A DNA stretch of 64,000 nt from Neotabrizicola shimadae (lineage in GTDB: Bacteria; Pseudomonadota; Alphaproteobacteria; Rhodobacterales; Rhodobacteraceae). The position numbers and the translations under genes are program-made. The stretch covers positions 3,540,001 to 3,604,000 of the forward strand of contig NZ_CP069370.1 of the NCBI RefSeq assembly GCF_019623905.1, written 5' to 3'. The first letter of the stretch is position 1; the number at the start of each line of letters is the position of its first letter. The notes beneath the pieces were generated by a model. It was not told where the DNA came from and did no database searches. It worked only from the letters and a program-made list of their open reading frames with translations. Below, piece after piece: positions 18,057 to 26,065 of the stretch.

Positions 18057-19325
18057 TCACTGCTGCAGCGCGTCCAGCGCGGCCTTCATCTCGGCCACGG
18101 CGGTGGCAGGGTCGGTCTCTCCGTTGATGGCGGCGGTAAAGGCATTACCGGCCGCGTCAAACAGCGGCGAGGCCACGCCCGCATTCACCGACTTGGGGTC
18201 GAAGACCGAATTGGCGGTCAGCTTGGCATAGGTCGCCTGGGGCTGCATCGCCTTGTATTCCGCCGTCTCGGTCACCGCGACGTTGGCCGGGATATGGCCG
18301 GCGGTCGCCCAGAACAGCGAGTTCGCCTCCATCCACTTGATGACCTCAAGCACCGCAGCGTGCTTCTCGGGGCTGACTTCCTTGCCAGCGTTGGCCGGGA
18401 TCGCGAAGGCGTGGCTGTCGGCATAGGTGCAGGGCCGGTCGAACAGCACCGGCAATTCGATGGCGCCCCAGTTGAACAGCTTGCCCTGCTTGTTCAGGTC
18501 GTCCATCGTCGGGACTTCCCAGACACCGTTGATCATGAACGGCGACTTGCCCGAGGTGAACAGAGCCACGGTCGAGGGATAGTCGGTGTAAGACGGGTTG
18601 TAACCCTCGGCCACCCAGTTCGAGATCACGCCCACCGCATTGGCCAGCTTTTCCTGGCTGTCGCCGGGGAACCAGTTGCCATCGGTGCCGATCTCGCCGT
18701 TCTGCTGGCACAGAAGCGAATAGATCGTGCGGAAGGCAAAGCCGCCGTCGGCGGTCACCTGCACGATGCCCCATTCGTTGCCGTCGTCCTTCAGCTTCTT
18801 CAGGGCAGCGTTGAAGTTGTCCAACCCGTCCAAGCCGGCCGGCAGGCCATCGGCGCCGATCAGGCCGGATTTCTCCAGCAGGTCCTTGTTGTAGTACAAC
18901 ACGATCGGGTGGGTATCGAAGGGCACGGCATATTGCTTGCCGTCCACCTGCACAGCGTCCCAGGTCGCCGGCGCGAAGTTTGCGGCCGAAAGGCCCATCG
19001 CCGCCATGTCCTCGGGGGTGATCTCGGCCAGCGTGCCCTGGCTCACGGCCAGAGGGATGCGGCTGGCGTGATAGGTCATCATGTCGGGGCCTTCGCCCAC
19101 GGCTGCGGTGGCCTGCACCTTGGAATAGAACGGCACGCCCCAGTCCAGGGTGGTGGCCTGAATCTCGATCGTGTCGGCGTGTTCCTTGTTGAACTCTTCG
19201 ATCAGCGTCTTCATGCGCACGCCGTCGCCGCCGCCCAGGAAATCCCACCAGACCACGGTTTCCTTGGCCTCGGCCATCGAGATTGCAAGCGCAAGAACGG
19301 CACTCGCTCCGAGAAGTCGTTTCAT
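18057..19325 (-). CDS. sugar ABC importer solute-binding protein (SBP_bac_1, UgpB-like)
   Basis: A 422-residue family 1 binding protein. Start ATG 19325 is supported by GGGAGGAA six bases upstream. The Sec signal peptide is MKRLLGASAVLALAISMAEA, mature start at about KETVVWW. The core has the usual TVVWWDFLGG, YYNKDLLEKSGL and WVAEGYNPSYTDYPS segments. It is the first gene of the importer operon (binding protein, two permeases, ATPase) and lies downstream of a promoter candidate at 19449-19473. Cargo is probably an arabinose-containing oligosaccharide, judged by neighbours. Confidence 0.92.
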   Translation of the reverse strand: MKRLLGASAVLALAISMAEAKETVVWWDFLGGGDGVRMKTLIEEFNKEHADTIEIQATTLDWGVPFYSKVQATAAVGEGPDMMTYHASRIPLAVSQGTLAEITPEDMAAMGLSAANFAPATWDAVQVDGKQYAVPFDTHPIVLYYNKDLLEKSGLIGADGLPAGLDGLDNFNAALKKLKDDGNEWGIVQVTADGGFAFRTIYSLLCQQNGEIGTDGNWFPGDSQEKLANAVGVISNWVAEGYNPSYTDYPSTVALFTSGKSPFMINGVWEVPTMDDLNKQGKLFNWGAIELPVLFDRPCTYADSHAFAIPANAGKEVSPEKHAAVLEVIKWMEANSLFWATAGHIPANVAVTETAEYKAMQPQATYAKLTANSVFDPKSVNAGVASPLFDAAGNAFTAAINGETDPATAVAEMKAALDALQQ

Positions 19326-19443
19326 CGCATTTCCTCCCATGATCGGGGCCGTTTTCCCGCGGCCCCTTGCGCCCTGTTTGCCCGGCCCGCCAAGGCTGGC
19401 GGACCAGAACCAGGCCGGATCGCTCCGGCTCCTCCCGATTGCG

Positions 19444-19504
19444 AGCCTAAGGAAGCTGCTCGCCTCGTGTCAACAGATTTACCGATACATATCCGGTATC
19501 AGGA
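19444..19504 (-). promoter_or_regulatory. promoter and upstream candidate operator of the sugar importer operon
   Basis: On the minus strand a consensus TTGACA (19473-19468) is followed after 18 bp by TAGGCT (19449-19444). Just upstream is an inverted repeat GATAC-N7-GTATC (19484-19500), joined to TCCTGATAC read on the minus strand (19504-19496). The same TCCTGATAC/T core is found before the ArsR-type gene (23319) and, as TCCTGATGT, before GH51 (24324). Here the site lies upstream of the -35, a position that suits an activator. Confidence 0.5.
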
Positions 19505-19507
19505 TAC

Positions 19508-22198
19508 TTATTCGTGGGGCAACGAATCCGTGGCCAGGCCGGCCGCGGCCTGCACAAGCGCAGTGAACAGCGTATCGGCAACCGGGTCTTCCCCGGCTCC
19601 CGACCCCAGAACACGATAGGTGCTGGCGACCAGCGCCCCCCGCCCGACCCGCCGCGCGGCGATCAGCGCGGCCGGCTTGTGCGCCCAGCCTACCACAAGC
19701 CCCGAACTTACCGGACCACCAAATTCCCATCCCCGGAACCCGGTCAGCACATGGGTGGGAATCACCCGGTCGAAACTCGCGTCCACCAGCGGTCCGCCAG
19801 GAATGGCGGCAAAGGGCCCGTCGCGCCGCAGCCAGGTGAAGCTGGCGATCCAGTCGCCGCGCCACATCGTGCCGTGCCGCGCGTGCAACGCCATGTTGGG
19901 CAGCTGCGCTTCCTGTCCGCGGGGAAGGCCCGGCTCCGAATCGACGATGGGGATGAAGGGCTGTTCGCGCGGCGCGATGTCCGACCGCAGGCGCGGCGAC
20001 CCGCCGTCCGCCAGCAGCAGGTACCGCGCCCCGCCCTGCAACCGGGCAATGTCCTCTGGCCCCAGGATGCGGGCCAGAACCACATCTGCCGCGGCCGGGG
20101 CCACCACCCGCAGGCCCAGGTCGGCCGCCCGCGCAGTCAGCCTGGCATCGGCACTGCCGACAGTGGGAAGCCCGCCCGCCGTCAGCGAAGCATATAGCGC
20201 AATCTCGGCGCGGTTCCTGGCCAGTTCGCGCCCGCCTGCCACAAGGCGAAGCGTCACGGGCAGCATCCGGTTCGCGCCGCCCAAAGGCAGGGAAAGGGTC
20301 AGCGTCACTTCGGGTGTCACCGACAACGCCGGGGTTGCCGGCACCGCGATACGGCCCGACTGGCCCTCCATCTCCCAGTGCAGTTCAGCCGCTGGCAGAT
20401 CCTGCCCGCCCGTCGCCACCGAAAGTGCCAGCGGGAATGCCTGCCCCATCCAGCCCGACCAGCGTTCGGCCCTTGGCACGATCACCACATCGGTGTTGAT
20501 TCTGGCGAAATCTGCGTGGAAAGACCGGATGTTGCGGTTCATGTCCAGAAGCCCGTTCGACTCCCAGTGCACATCCGTCAGCTCGGTGATGACATAGCCC
20601 TGAATGGGCGCGCGGGCGCGCATCGATTCGATTTCGTATTTCAGATTGGCGAACTGATAGCCCTGAACCGCCGTCACAAAGCCTGCGACGGTGCCGAAGG
20701 TGCGGTCCAGTCGCAGCGTGGCAAAGCGTTCCTCCAACCCGTGGGGCAGGGCGCATCCCTCGCCCCAGGTCGCCCCGGTTTCCATCCACCACGGCTCGGC
20801 GTCGCCGATGCGCACCTCATCGGGCTGCGGCAGGCCCCAGACGCCGAACTCCGATACCACCAGCGGCTCGTCGCCCCGCCGCTGCGCATCGCCATGCGGG
20901 GAATAGGTCCAGTCTGCCCCGGCCGCGAACTCCTCGGTCAGCGCCTCCCATTCGGCGCGGCGTTCGGGGATGGACCGGTAATAGTGAAAGTCGTTGATGT
21001 CCGTCTTGACGTGGAAATTGCCGTGGCAGGGCGAGTTGTCCACCACAAGCCGCCCCGGATCGCGCTGCTTCAGCCAGTCGTAGGTATCGGCCAGCCAGCG
21101 CCGGTGCGCCGGATCCTCGCCCAGTCGCGTGCCCCAATCCTCGTTGATCAGCGTCCAGATGGCGATGGACGGATGGTTGCCGTCGCGCACCAGAATCCCC
21201 TCCATCGTCTGCCGCATCCGCCGGGCCGAAGCGGCGGTGAAGCTCGCGACATTGGGAATCTCGGTCCAGACCAGCAGTCCCAGCCGATCGGCCACCTCGT
21301 AATAGCGCGGGTCCGGCACCTTGATGTGGCAGCGCAGGCAATTGAGCCCCAGCTCTTTCGCCTTGCGCGCCTGATCCTCCAGGAACTCCAGCGAGGGCGG
21401 CGTGGCGATGCCCTCGGGATAGTAGTCCTGATCCAGCGCCCCACGCAGGTAGAAGGGTTTGCCGTTCAGATAGAACCGCCCCCCGCGCGTCTCGAAGCTG
21501 CGGAAACCGAACACATGCTCGGTCACATCCCGCACGCCGTCCTTCTCCACCGTCACCCGCAGCCGGTACAGGCTGGGCTCCTCCGGCGACCACAGCCGGG
21601 GAGCGGGCACCACAAGCTCCGCCCCCTCCGCCACCACCGCTCCGCCCGCATCCAGCACACAGGCCCGCACCTCGGCCGGCGCCGACAGCGCCACGTCCAG
21701 GCTCACCCGCCCCGACAGATCCGCCCGGATCGCGCAGTGCCGCAGGTGCACCGGGTCGCGAACCTCCAGCCAGACCGACTGCCAGATACCGGCGAAGGGC
21801 CCGTACCAGCTTTGCTTTCCATGCGGAATTTCGGCAAAGGCCTCGCCCTCGGGCAGCGCGCACTCCACCTCCACCAGGTTCCCCGACCGCAACAGCCCCG
21901 CCGGCAGCGGACATTCGAACGGCAGCCAGCCGTTGTCGCTCTGCCCCACCACCTGCCCGTTCACGCGCACCACGGCCGACCACATCACCGCGCCGAAGAT
22001 CAGCACCGCCTCGCGCCCGCCCGCCAGATCCGGCGCCGCGAACCGGCGGGAGTAAACCGCCCGCCCGCCCCGCTGCCGCAGATCGGCGAACTGTGCCTGC
22101 CAGGGCATCGGCACCACGGCCTGCCGCAGCTCGCCCGATTCGTGACGAAACGCCCAGGCCCCGTCCAGCGACTGGCGCATCCGTGAAACCGCCTCCAT
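19508..22198 (-). CDS. GH2-family glycoside hydrolase (beta-galactosidase/glucuronidase-like)
   Basis: An 896-residue family 2 glycoside hydrolase. Order seen: jelly-roll sugar-binding domain (about 1-155), immunoglobulin-like domain (about 156-240), TIM barrel (about 241-560), and a long C-terminal region. The acid/base Glu is about E353 (LINEDWG) and the nucleophile about E450 (VVSEFGVWGL). Both are intact. No signal peptide, so it is cytoplasmic. It may remove beta-linked galactose or a related sugar from arabinogalactan-type oligosaccharides; the family covers many specificities. It is divergent from the LacI-type regulator. An unusually long tail follows the barrel, with no recognised domain. 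Confidence 0.88.
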   Translation of the reverse strand: MEAVSRMRQSLDGAWAFRHESGELRQAVVPMPWQAQFADLRQRGGRAVYSRRFAAPDLAGGREAVLIFGAVMWSAVVRVNGQVVGQSDNGWLPFECPLPAGLLRSGNLVEVECALPEGEAFAEIPHGKQSWYGPFAGIWQSVWLEVRDPVHLRHCAIRADLSGRVSLDVALSAPAEVRACVLDAGGAVVAEGAELVVPAPRLWSPEEPSLYRLRVTVEKDGVRDVTEHVFGFRSFETRGGRFYLNGKPFYLRGALDQDYYPEGIATPPSLEFLEDQARKAKELGLNCLRCHIKVPDPRYYEVADRLGLLVWTEIPNVASFTAASARRMRQTMEGILVRDGNHPSIAIWTLINEDWGTRLGEDPAHRRWLADTYDWLKQRDPGRLVVDNSPCHGNFHVKTDINDFHYYRSIPERRAEWEALTEEFAAGADWTYSPHGDAQRRGDEPLVVSEFGVWGLPQPDEVRIGDAEPWWMETGATWGEGCALPHGLEERFATLRLDRTFGTVAGFVTAVQGYQFANLKYEIESMRARAPIQGYVITELTDVHWESNGLLDMNRNIRSFHADFARINTDVVIVPRAERWSGWMGQAFPLALSVATGGQDLPAAELHWEMEGQSGRIAVPATPALSVTPEVTLTLSLPLGGANRMLPVTLRLVAGGRELARNRAEIALYASLTAGGLPTVGSADARLTARAADLGLRVVAPAAADVVLARILGPEDIARLQGGARYLLLADGGSPRLRSDIAPREQPFIPIVDSEPGLPRGQEAQLPNMALHARHGTMWRGDWIASFTWLRRDGPFAAIPGGPLVDASFDRVIPTHVLTGFRGWEFGGPVSSGLVVGWAHKPAALIAARRVGRGALVASTYRVLGSGAGEDPVADTLFTALVQAAAGLATDSLPHE

Positions 22199-22228
22199 CG
22201 CTTCCTCCCTGCTGATGGATCAGTTATA

Positions 22229-22251
22229 GTATTAGCAGTTTACTGTTTACC
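22229..22251. promoter_or_regulatory. candidate LacI-type control region between GH2 and its divergent regulator
   Basis: The 94-bp divergent gap contains an AT-rich stretch unlike its surroundings. It includes the direct repeat GTTTAC-T-GTTTAC (22239-22250 region) and a near-palindrome CAGTTTACTG (22237-22246 region). On the minus strand TAATAC or TACTAT could serve as a -10 for the GH2 gene. The LacI-family protein encoded alongside is the natural candidate to bind here. The operator itself is inferred. Confidence 0.35.
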
Positions 22252-22292
22252 GCGCCCTGCCTAGACCGCAAGAACAATTTCCGGGGGAAGAC

Positions 22293-23306
22293 GTGAAGCG
22301 GCCGACCATGATCGACATCGCACAGCGCGCCGGGGTCTCGCAGGCCACGGTCTCGCTGGTGCTGGGCGGCGTCGCCTCGGCCCGCGTGTCCGAAGACACC
22401 CGCGCCCGCGTCAAGGCCGTGGCCCAAGAGATGGGCTATGTCCGCCGCGGCGGCCTGGCCCGCACCACCGATGTCAAGGTCATCGGCCTCCTGATCGACG
22501 AAGTGATGACCACCCCATTCGCCGCCCCCTTCCTGGAAGGCGCCCGGCTGGAGGCCGCCGAAAACGGCGCGCTGGTCTCCACCATCTGCACCGGCGCCGA
22601 TCCGGCGACCGAGGCCGCCGCCATAGAAACCCTGCGCGCCATCGGCTGCATCGGCGTGCTCTACGCCCGGCTGATGACCCGCATCGTCCAGCCGCCCCCT
22701 TCGCTTGCCGGCCTGCCCTGCGTCCTGCTGAACTGTCACGCCGCCGACAGGACGCTGGATTCCGTGGTTCCCGCCGATGTCACCGGCGCCTTTGCCGCCA
22801 CGACAGAGCTGATCCAGGCCGGCCACCGCCGCATCGCCCATCTGCAGGGCGAAACCTGGGCCGAGGCGACGCGCGACCGCACGCTTGGCTACCGCCGCGC
22901 CCTCGCCTCGGCCGACCTGCCCTTCGACCCGGCACTTGTCGCCGGCCCCACCTGGACGGCGCTCACCGGCCGGGCGCGCACGCTCGAACTTCTCGACCTG
23001 CCCGATCCGCCCACCGCCTTCTTCTGCTACAACGACCGCGTGGCGCTTGGCTGTTACGAGGCGCTGGAGCACCGCGGCCTGCGCGTGCCGCAGGATGTCT
23101 CGGTCGTGGGCTTCGACAACGACGACATCGCCGCCACGCTGCAACCGCCGCTGACCACCATGGTGCTCCCGCACGAGGAAATGGCCCGTTGGGCGGTGCA
23201 GGACCTGATCGCGCGCGCCGAAGGCCGGGGCGCAGAACCCCGCCGGGTCAAGATCGACTGCGACATCATCCGCCGCGGCTCGGTCGCCCCGCCCTGCCGC
23301 GATTGA
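22293..23306 (+). CDS. LacI-family transcriptional regulator
   Basis: A 337-residue LacI/GalR regulator. It starts with GTG at 22293 (GGGGGAAG upstream). The helix-turn-helix is textbook: MIDIAQRAGVSQATVSLVLGG with SEDTRARVKAVAQEMGY as hinge. The C-terminal periplasmic-binding-like domain has DVTGAFAATTELIQAGHRRIAHLQG, FFCYNDRVALGCYEAL and VSVVGFDNDDIA. It probably senses a sugar released by the locus and controls the divergent GH2 gene, and perhaps the importer and GH51. It ends 51 bp before the ArsR-type regulator gene. Confidence 0.92.
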   Translation: MKRPTMIDIAQRAGVSQATVSLVLGGVASARVSEDTRARVKAVAQEMGYVRRGGLARTTDVKVIGLLIDEVMTTPFAAPFLEGARLEAAENGALVSTICTGADPATEAAAIETLRAIGCIGVLYARLMTRIVQPPPSLAGLPCVLLNCHAADRTLDSVVPADVTGAFAATTELIQAGHRRIAHLQGETWAEATRDRTLGYRRALASADLPFDPALVAGPTWTALTGRARTLELLDLPDPPTAFFCYNDRVALGCYEALEHRGLRVPQDVSVVGFDNDDIAATLQPPLTTMVLPHEEMARWAVQDLIARAEGRGAEPRRVKIDCDIIRRGSVAPPCRD

Positions 23307-23318
23307 CTGAAACAGAAA

Positions 23319-23332
23319 TCCTGATACTCAGG
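23319..23332 (+). promoter_or_regulatory. candidate operator before the ArsR-type regulator gene
   Basis: The 51-bp gap contains TCCTGATAC (23319-23327), identical over nine bases to the site before the sugar importer operon. It forms a perfect small palindrome CCTGA-TAC-TCAGG (23320-23332). Its position 26 bp before the start codon suits autoregulation. Function is inferred from the shared motif. Confidence 0.4.
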
Positions 23333-23357
23333 GCGGAAGCTATCGAAAGCAGCCCGT

Positions 23358-24287
23358 ATGAGCCGGAATTTCCTGATCGTCGACCCGCTGGAAGGGATCG
23401 AAACCCTGAAGGCGCTGTCCTCGCCGGTGCGCGTCAACATCCTGAAACTCCTGCATGATCAGGGTCCGCAGAACGTCAACGCCATATCTGCCGCACTGGA
23501 ACTGCCGCAATCCTCGGTCTCGGCCAACGTGCAGATGCTGGAAGAGGCGGGGCTGATCCGCACCGAGACTGCACGGGCGAAAAAGGGCAACCAGAAGGTC
23601 TGCCACACGCTGTTCGACGAGGTTCTCGTCATGTTCAAGAAGGATCCGGCCACCGCCGGATCCGACCGGATCGAAGTGGCGATGCCGCTTGGCCTTTACA
23701 CCTCGTGCGAGGTCACGGCGCCCTGCGGCCTGTGTTCGACCCAAGGCATCGTCGGCCTGCTCGACGTGCCCGACACCTTCCTTGACCCCGGCCGGATGAG
23801 CGCGGGGCTGATCTGGTTCACCCGCGGCTATGTCGAATACCAGTTCCCCAACAACCTGAAACTGATGGGCGGAGAGCTGGAAGCCGTCGAATTCAGTATG
23901 GAACTGTCGTCCGAAGTGCCCGGCACCGCGGCCGACTGGCCCTCGGACATCACCTTTTCCGTCAACCAGATCGACGTGGGCACCTGGACCTCGCCCGGCG
24001 ATTACGGCGACAAGCGCGGTGTCTATACTCCCGATTGGTGGAAGCTGAAGGGCAGCCAGTACGGGATGCTCAAGACGGTGCGCGTCACCCATGACGGCAC
24101 CTATCTGGATGGAATGAAGATGTCCCCCGTCTCGCTGGTCGACCTCGACCTCGCCGCGCATCGCTCGATCCGCTTCCGAATCGGGGTCAAGGACACCGCC
24201 CGCCACCCCGGCGGCCTCAACATCTTTGGCCGCGGCTTCGGCAACTACGATCAGGACATCGTCATGCGGGTCGTGACGCGCCGCTGA
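23358..24287 (+). CDS. ArsR-type winged-helix regulator with long C-terminal domain
   Basis: A 309-residue protein. Residues about 10-95 form an ArsR-like winged helix (EGIETLKALSSPVRVNILKLL ... LPQSSVSANVQMLEEAGLI). Typical ArsR proteins are about 100 residues; this one has about 200 further residues with three cysteines (YTSCEVTAPCGLCS), aromatic patches, and a C-terminal KDTARHPGGLNIFGRGFGNY segment. The cluster context suggests the extension senses a sugar or is a fold borrowed from carbohydrate-binding proteins. No metal-thiol ArsR site is evident in the winged helix. It lies between the LacI gene and GH51. A role in arabinan regulation is inferred. Confidence 0.75.
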   Translation: MSRNFLIVDPLEGIETLKALSSPVRVNILKLLHDQGPQNVNAISAALELPQSSVSANVQMLEEAGLIRTETARAKKGNQKVCHTLFDEVLVMFKKDPATAGSDRIEVAMPLGLYTSCEVTAPCGLCSTQGIVGLLDVPDTFLDPGRMSAGLIWFTRGYVEYQFPNNLKLMGGELEAVEFSMELSSEVPGTAADWPSDITFSVNQIDVGTWTSPGDYGDKRGVYTPDWWKLKGSQYGMLKTVRVTHDGTYLDGMKMSPVSLVDLDLAAHRSIRFRIGVKDTARHPGGLNIFGRGFGNYDQDIVMRVVTRR

Positions 24288-24305
24288 CCGGGCCGAACTC
24301 GGGGC

Positions 24306-24351
24306 TTGACGATGCTTCCGATTTCCTGATGTATATCGGATCATTCGATAT
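24306..24351 (+). promoter_or_regulatory. promoter with overlapping inverted-repeat operator of the GH51 gene
   Basis: TTGACG (24306-24311) stands 17 bp before a weak -10 (ATGTAT, 24329-24334). Overlapping the -10 is TCCTGATGT (24324-24332), and directly after it a perfect inverted repeat ATATCG-N7-CGATAT (24333-24351). An operator across the -10 and start site indicates repression. The 6-7-6 layout resembles the 5-7-5 repeat before the sugar importer operon. Confidence 0.5.
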
Positions 24352-24397
24352 GAAAGCCGCCGGCTCGCCGGTCGGCCCGTCGGGGAGGGACGGAGCG

Positions 24398-25915
24398 ATG
24401 AAGGCCAGCGTTACAGCCCACAAGGATTTTACCATCGCGCGGATCGACGACCGCGTCTATTCCGCATTTCTCGAACATCTCGGCCGGGCGATCTACAGCG
24501 GCATCTACGAACCCGGCCACCCCACCGCCGATGCCAACGGGATGCGGGGCGATGTGGCCCAATTGGTGCGCGACCTGAACATTCCCTTCGTCCGCTATCC
24601 GGGTGGCAATTTCGTTTCGGCCTACAACTGGGAAGATGGCGTCGGCCCGCGCGAAAACCGCCCCGTGCGGCTCGATCTTGCCTGGCACACCTCCGACTCG
24701 AACCAGGTCGGCGTCCATGAATTCGTCGATTGGTGCGACCTTGTCGGCACCAAGCCGATGCTCGCCATCAACCTCGGCTCCCGCGGCCTCGACGAAGCGC
24801 GCAACTTCGTCGAATACGTCAACGGCCCGACCGGCAGCTATTGGGGCGATCTGCGCAAGAAGAACGGCCGCGCTGACCCGTTCGATTGCCGGCTCTGGTG
24901 CCTGGGGAACGAGATGGACGGCCCCTGGCAGGTCGGACACAAGACGGCCGATGAATATGGCCGCCTCGCCAATGAAACGGCCAAGACGCTGCGTGCCTTC
25001 GACAAGTCTCTGGAACTGGTGGTCTGCGGCTCGTCCAATTCCGACATGAAGACCTATCCCGAATGGGAACGGATCGTGCTGGAACACAGCTACGAGTCGG
25101 TGGACCACATCAGCTTGCACATGTACTTCGGCAACCGCTCGGGCAACACCGCCAACTATCTGGCGCTGAACGAAAAACTCGACCGCTACATCACCACGGT
25201 GGAATCGACCATCAATCTGGTGAAGGCGAACAAGCGGTCAAGGCACGATGTCTACATCAGCTTCGACGAATGGAACGTCTGGTATCACTCCAACGAACAG
25301 GACCGCGCGATCCTCGCCGGCGCCGAAGGCTGGCCCCACGCGCCGCGGCTTCTGGAAGACATCTACAACTTCGAGGATGTGCTTCAGGTCGGCTGCATCC
25401 TGAACACCTTCATCCGCAAGTCGAACGTGGTGAAGATCGCCTGCATCGCGCAGCTGGTGAACGTGATCGCCCCGATCATGACCGAACCGGGCGGCGCGGC
25501 CTGGCGGCAGACGATCTACTATCCCTACTACTTCGCCTCGATCTACGGTCGCGGAACCGCGTTGAACCTTGCGGTGCGCAGCCCCGGCTACGACGCCGAT
25601 ATCGCCGACAACGTGCCCTACATCGACATCGCCGGCGTGCATGACGAGGAAACCGGCAACCTCACCTTCTTCGCCGTGAACCGCCACCCGAACGAAAGCT
25701 TCGAGCTTGACCTCGCGCTTCAGGGCTTCGGCGCGGCCAGGGTCATCGACCACCAGGTGATGACCCATGCCGATCTGCGCGCGGTGAACAACCTTGCCAA
25801 CCAGACTGCCGTCGTGCCGCACAAGGGAACCGGGGCCAGCGTCGAAGGCGCCCGTCTCACCGCCAGGCTACCCCCCTATTCCTGGCAGATGATCCGCGTT
25901 TCGACCGCGGCCTGA
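24398..25915 (+). CDS. GH51 alpha-L-arabinofuranosidase
   Basis: A 505-residue family 51 enzyme. The start ATG 24398 follows GGGGAGGGACGGAG; an upstream in-frame ATG at 24329 would lie inside the operator. Seen: RYPGGNF near 66-72, acid/base Glu about E172 (CLGNEMDGPWQ), nucleophile about E291 (ISFDEWNVW), and the C-terminal beta domain. It removes alpha-L-arabinofuranosyl residues from arabinan or arabinoxylan oligomers. There is no signal peptide, in agreement with import before hydrolysis. It is followed by a strong terminator and a copy of the 85-bp repeat. Confidence 0.94.
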   Translation: MKASVTAHKDFTIARIDDRVYSAFLEHLGRAIYSGIYEPGHPTADANGMRGDVAQLVRDLNIPFVRYPGGNFVSAYNWEDGVGPRENRPVRLDLAWHTSDSNQVGVHEFVDWCDLVGTKPMLAINLGSRGLDEARNFVEYVNGPTGSYWGDLRKKNGRADPFDCRLWCLGNEMDGPWQVGHKTADEYGRLANETAKTLRAFDKSLELVVCGSSNSDMKTYPEWERIVLEHSYESVDHISLHMYFGNRSGNTANYLALNEKLDRYITTVESTINLVKANKRSRHDVYISFDEWNVWYHSNEQDRAILAGAEGWPHAPRLLEDIYNFEDVLQVGCILNTFIRKSNVVKIACIAQLVNVIAPIMTEPGGAAWRQTIYYPYYFASIYGRGTALNLAVRSPGYDADIADNVPYIDIAGVHDEETGNLTFFAVNRHPNESFELDLALQGFGAARVIDHQVMTHADLRAVNNLANQTAVVPHKGTGASVEGARLTARLPPYSWQMIRVSTAA

Positions 25916-25922
25916 GCGGCCT

Positions 25923-25952
25923 CCGGGGGCGCGTCGCAGACGGCGCCCCCGG
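25923..25952 (+). terminator. terminator hairpin after GH51
   Basis: A perfect 10-bp stem CCGGGGGCGC / GCGCCCCCGG with a 10-base loop begins 8 bp after the GH51 stop codon and is followed by ACTCTCCTTCG. The T-tract is weak, as is common in GC-rich genomes. Confidence 0.7.
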
Positions 25953-25980
25953 ACTCTCCTTCGCCCCCCGCGTCCGGGCC

Positions 25981-26065
25981 CTCGGACAATTCTTAAGTCC
26001 AAGTAAAGACGCGCGCGCAACCCATTGAAATCATTGGATCGGACCAAGCGTCCGAGCTCGGACGC
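25981..26065 (-). repeat. 85-bp 3'-end-associated repeat, copy 1
   Basis: One of three copies in the window. Read along the minus strand it starts with the perfect palindrome GCGTCCGAGCTCGGACGC (26065-26048), which begins at the base directly after the stop codon of the DmpA-like gene. It ends with the AT-rich block ACTTGGACTTAAGAATTG and then TCCGAG. The middle is less conserved. Copies 2 (31729-31813) and 3 (62971-63055) have the same length. A role at the 3' end of transcripts is inferred from position. Confidence 0.85.

Noticed and set aside
23319-24351. Operators assigned to the LacI protein with certainty
   Set aside because: The TCCTGAT sites have spacers and half-sites that do not clearly match the usual LacI-family central CG pattern, so either regulator may bind.
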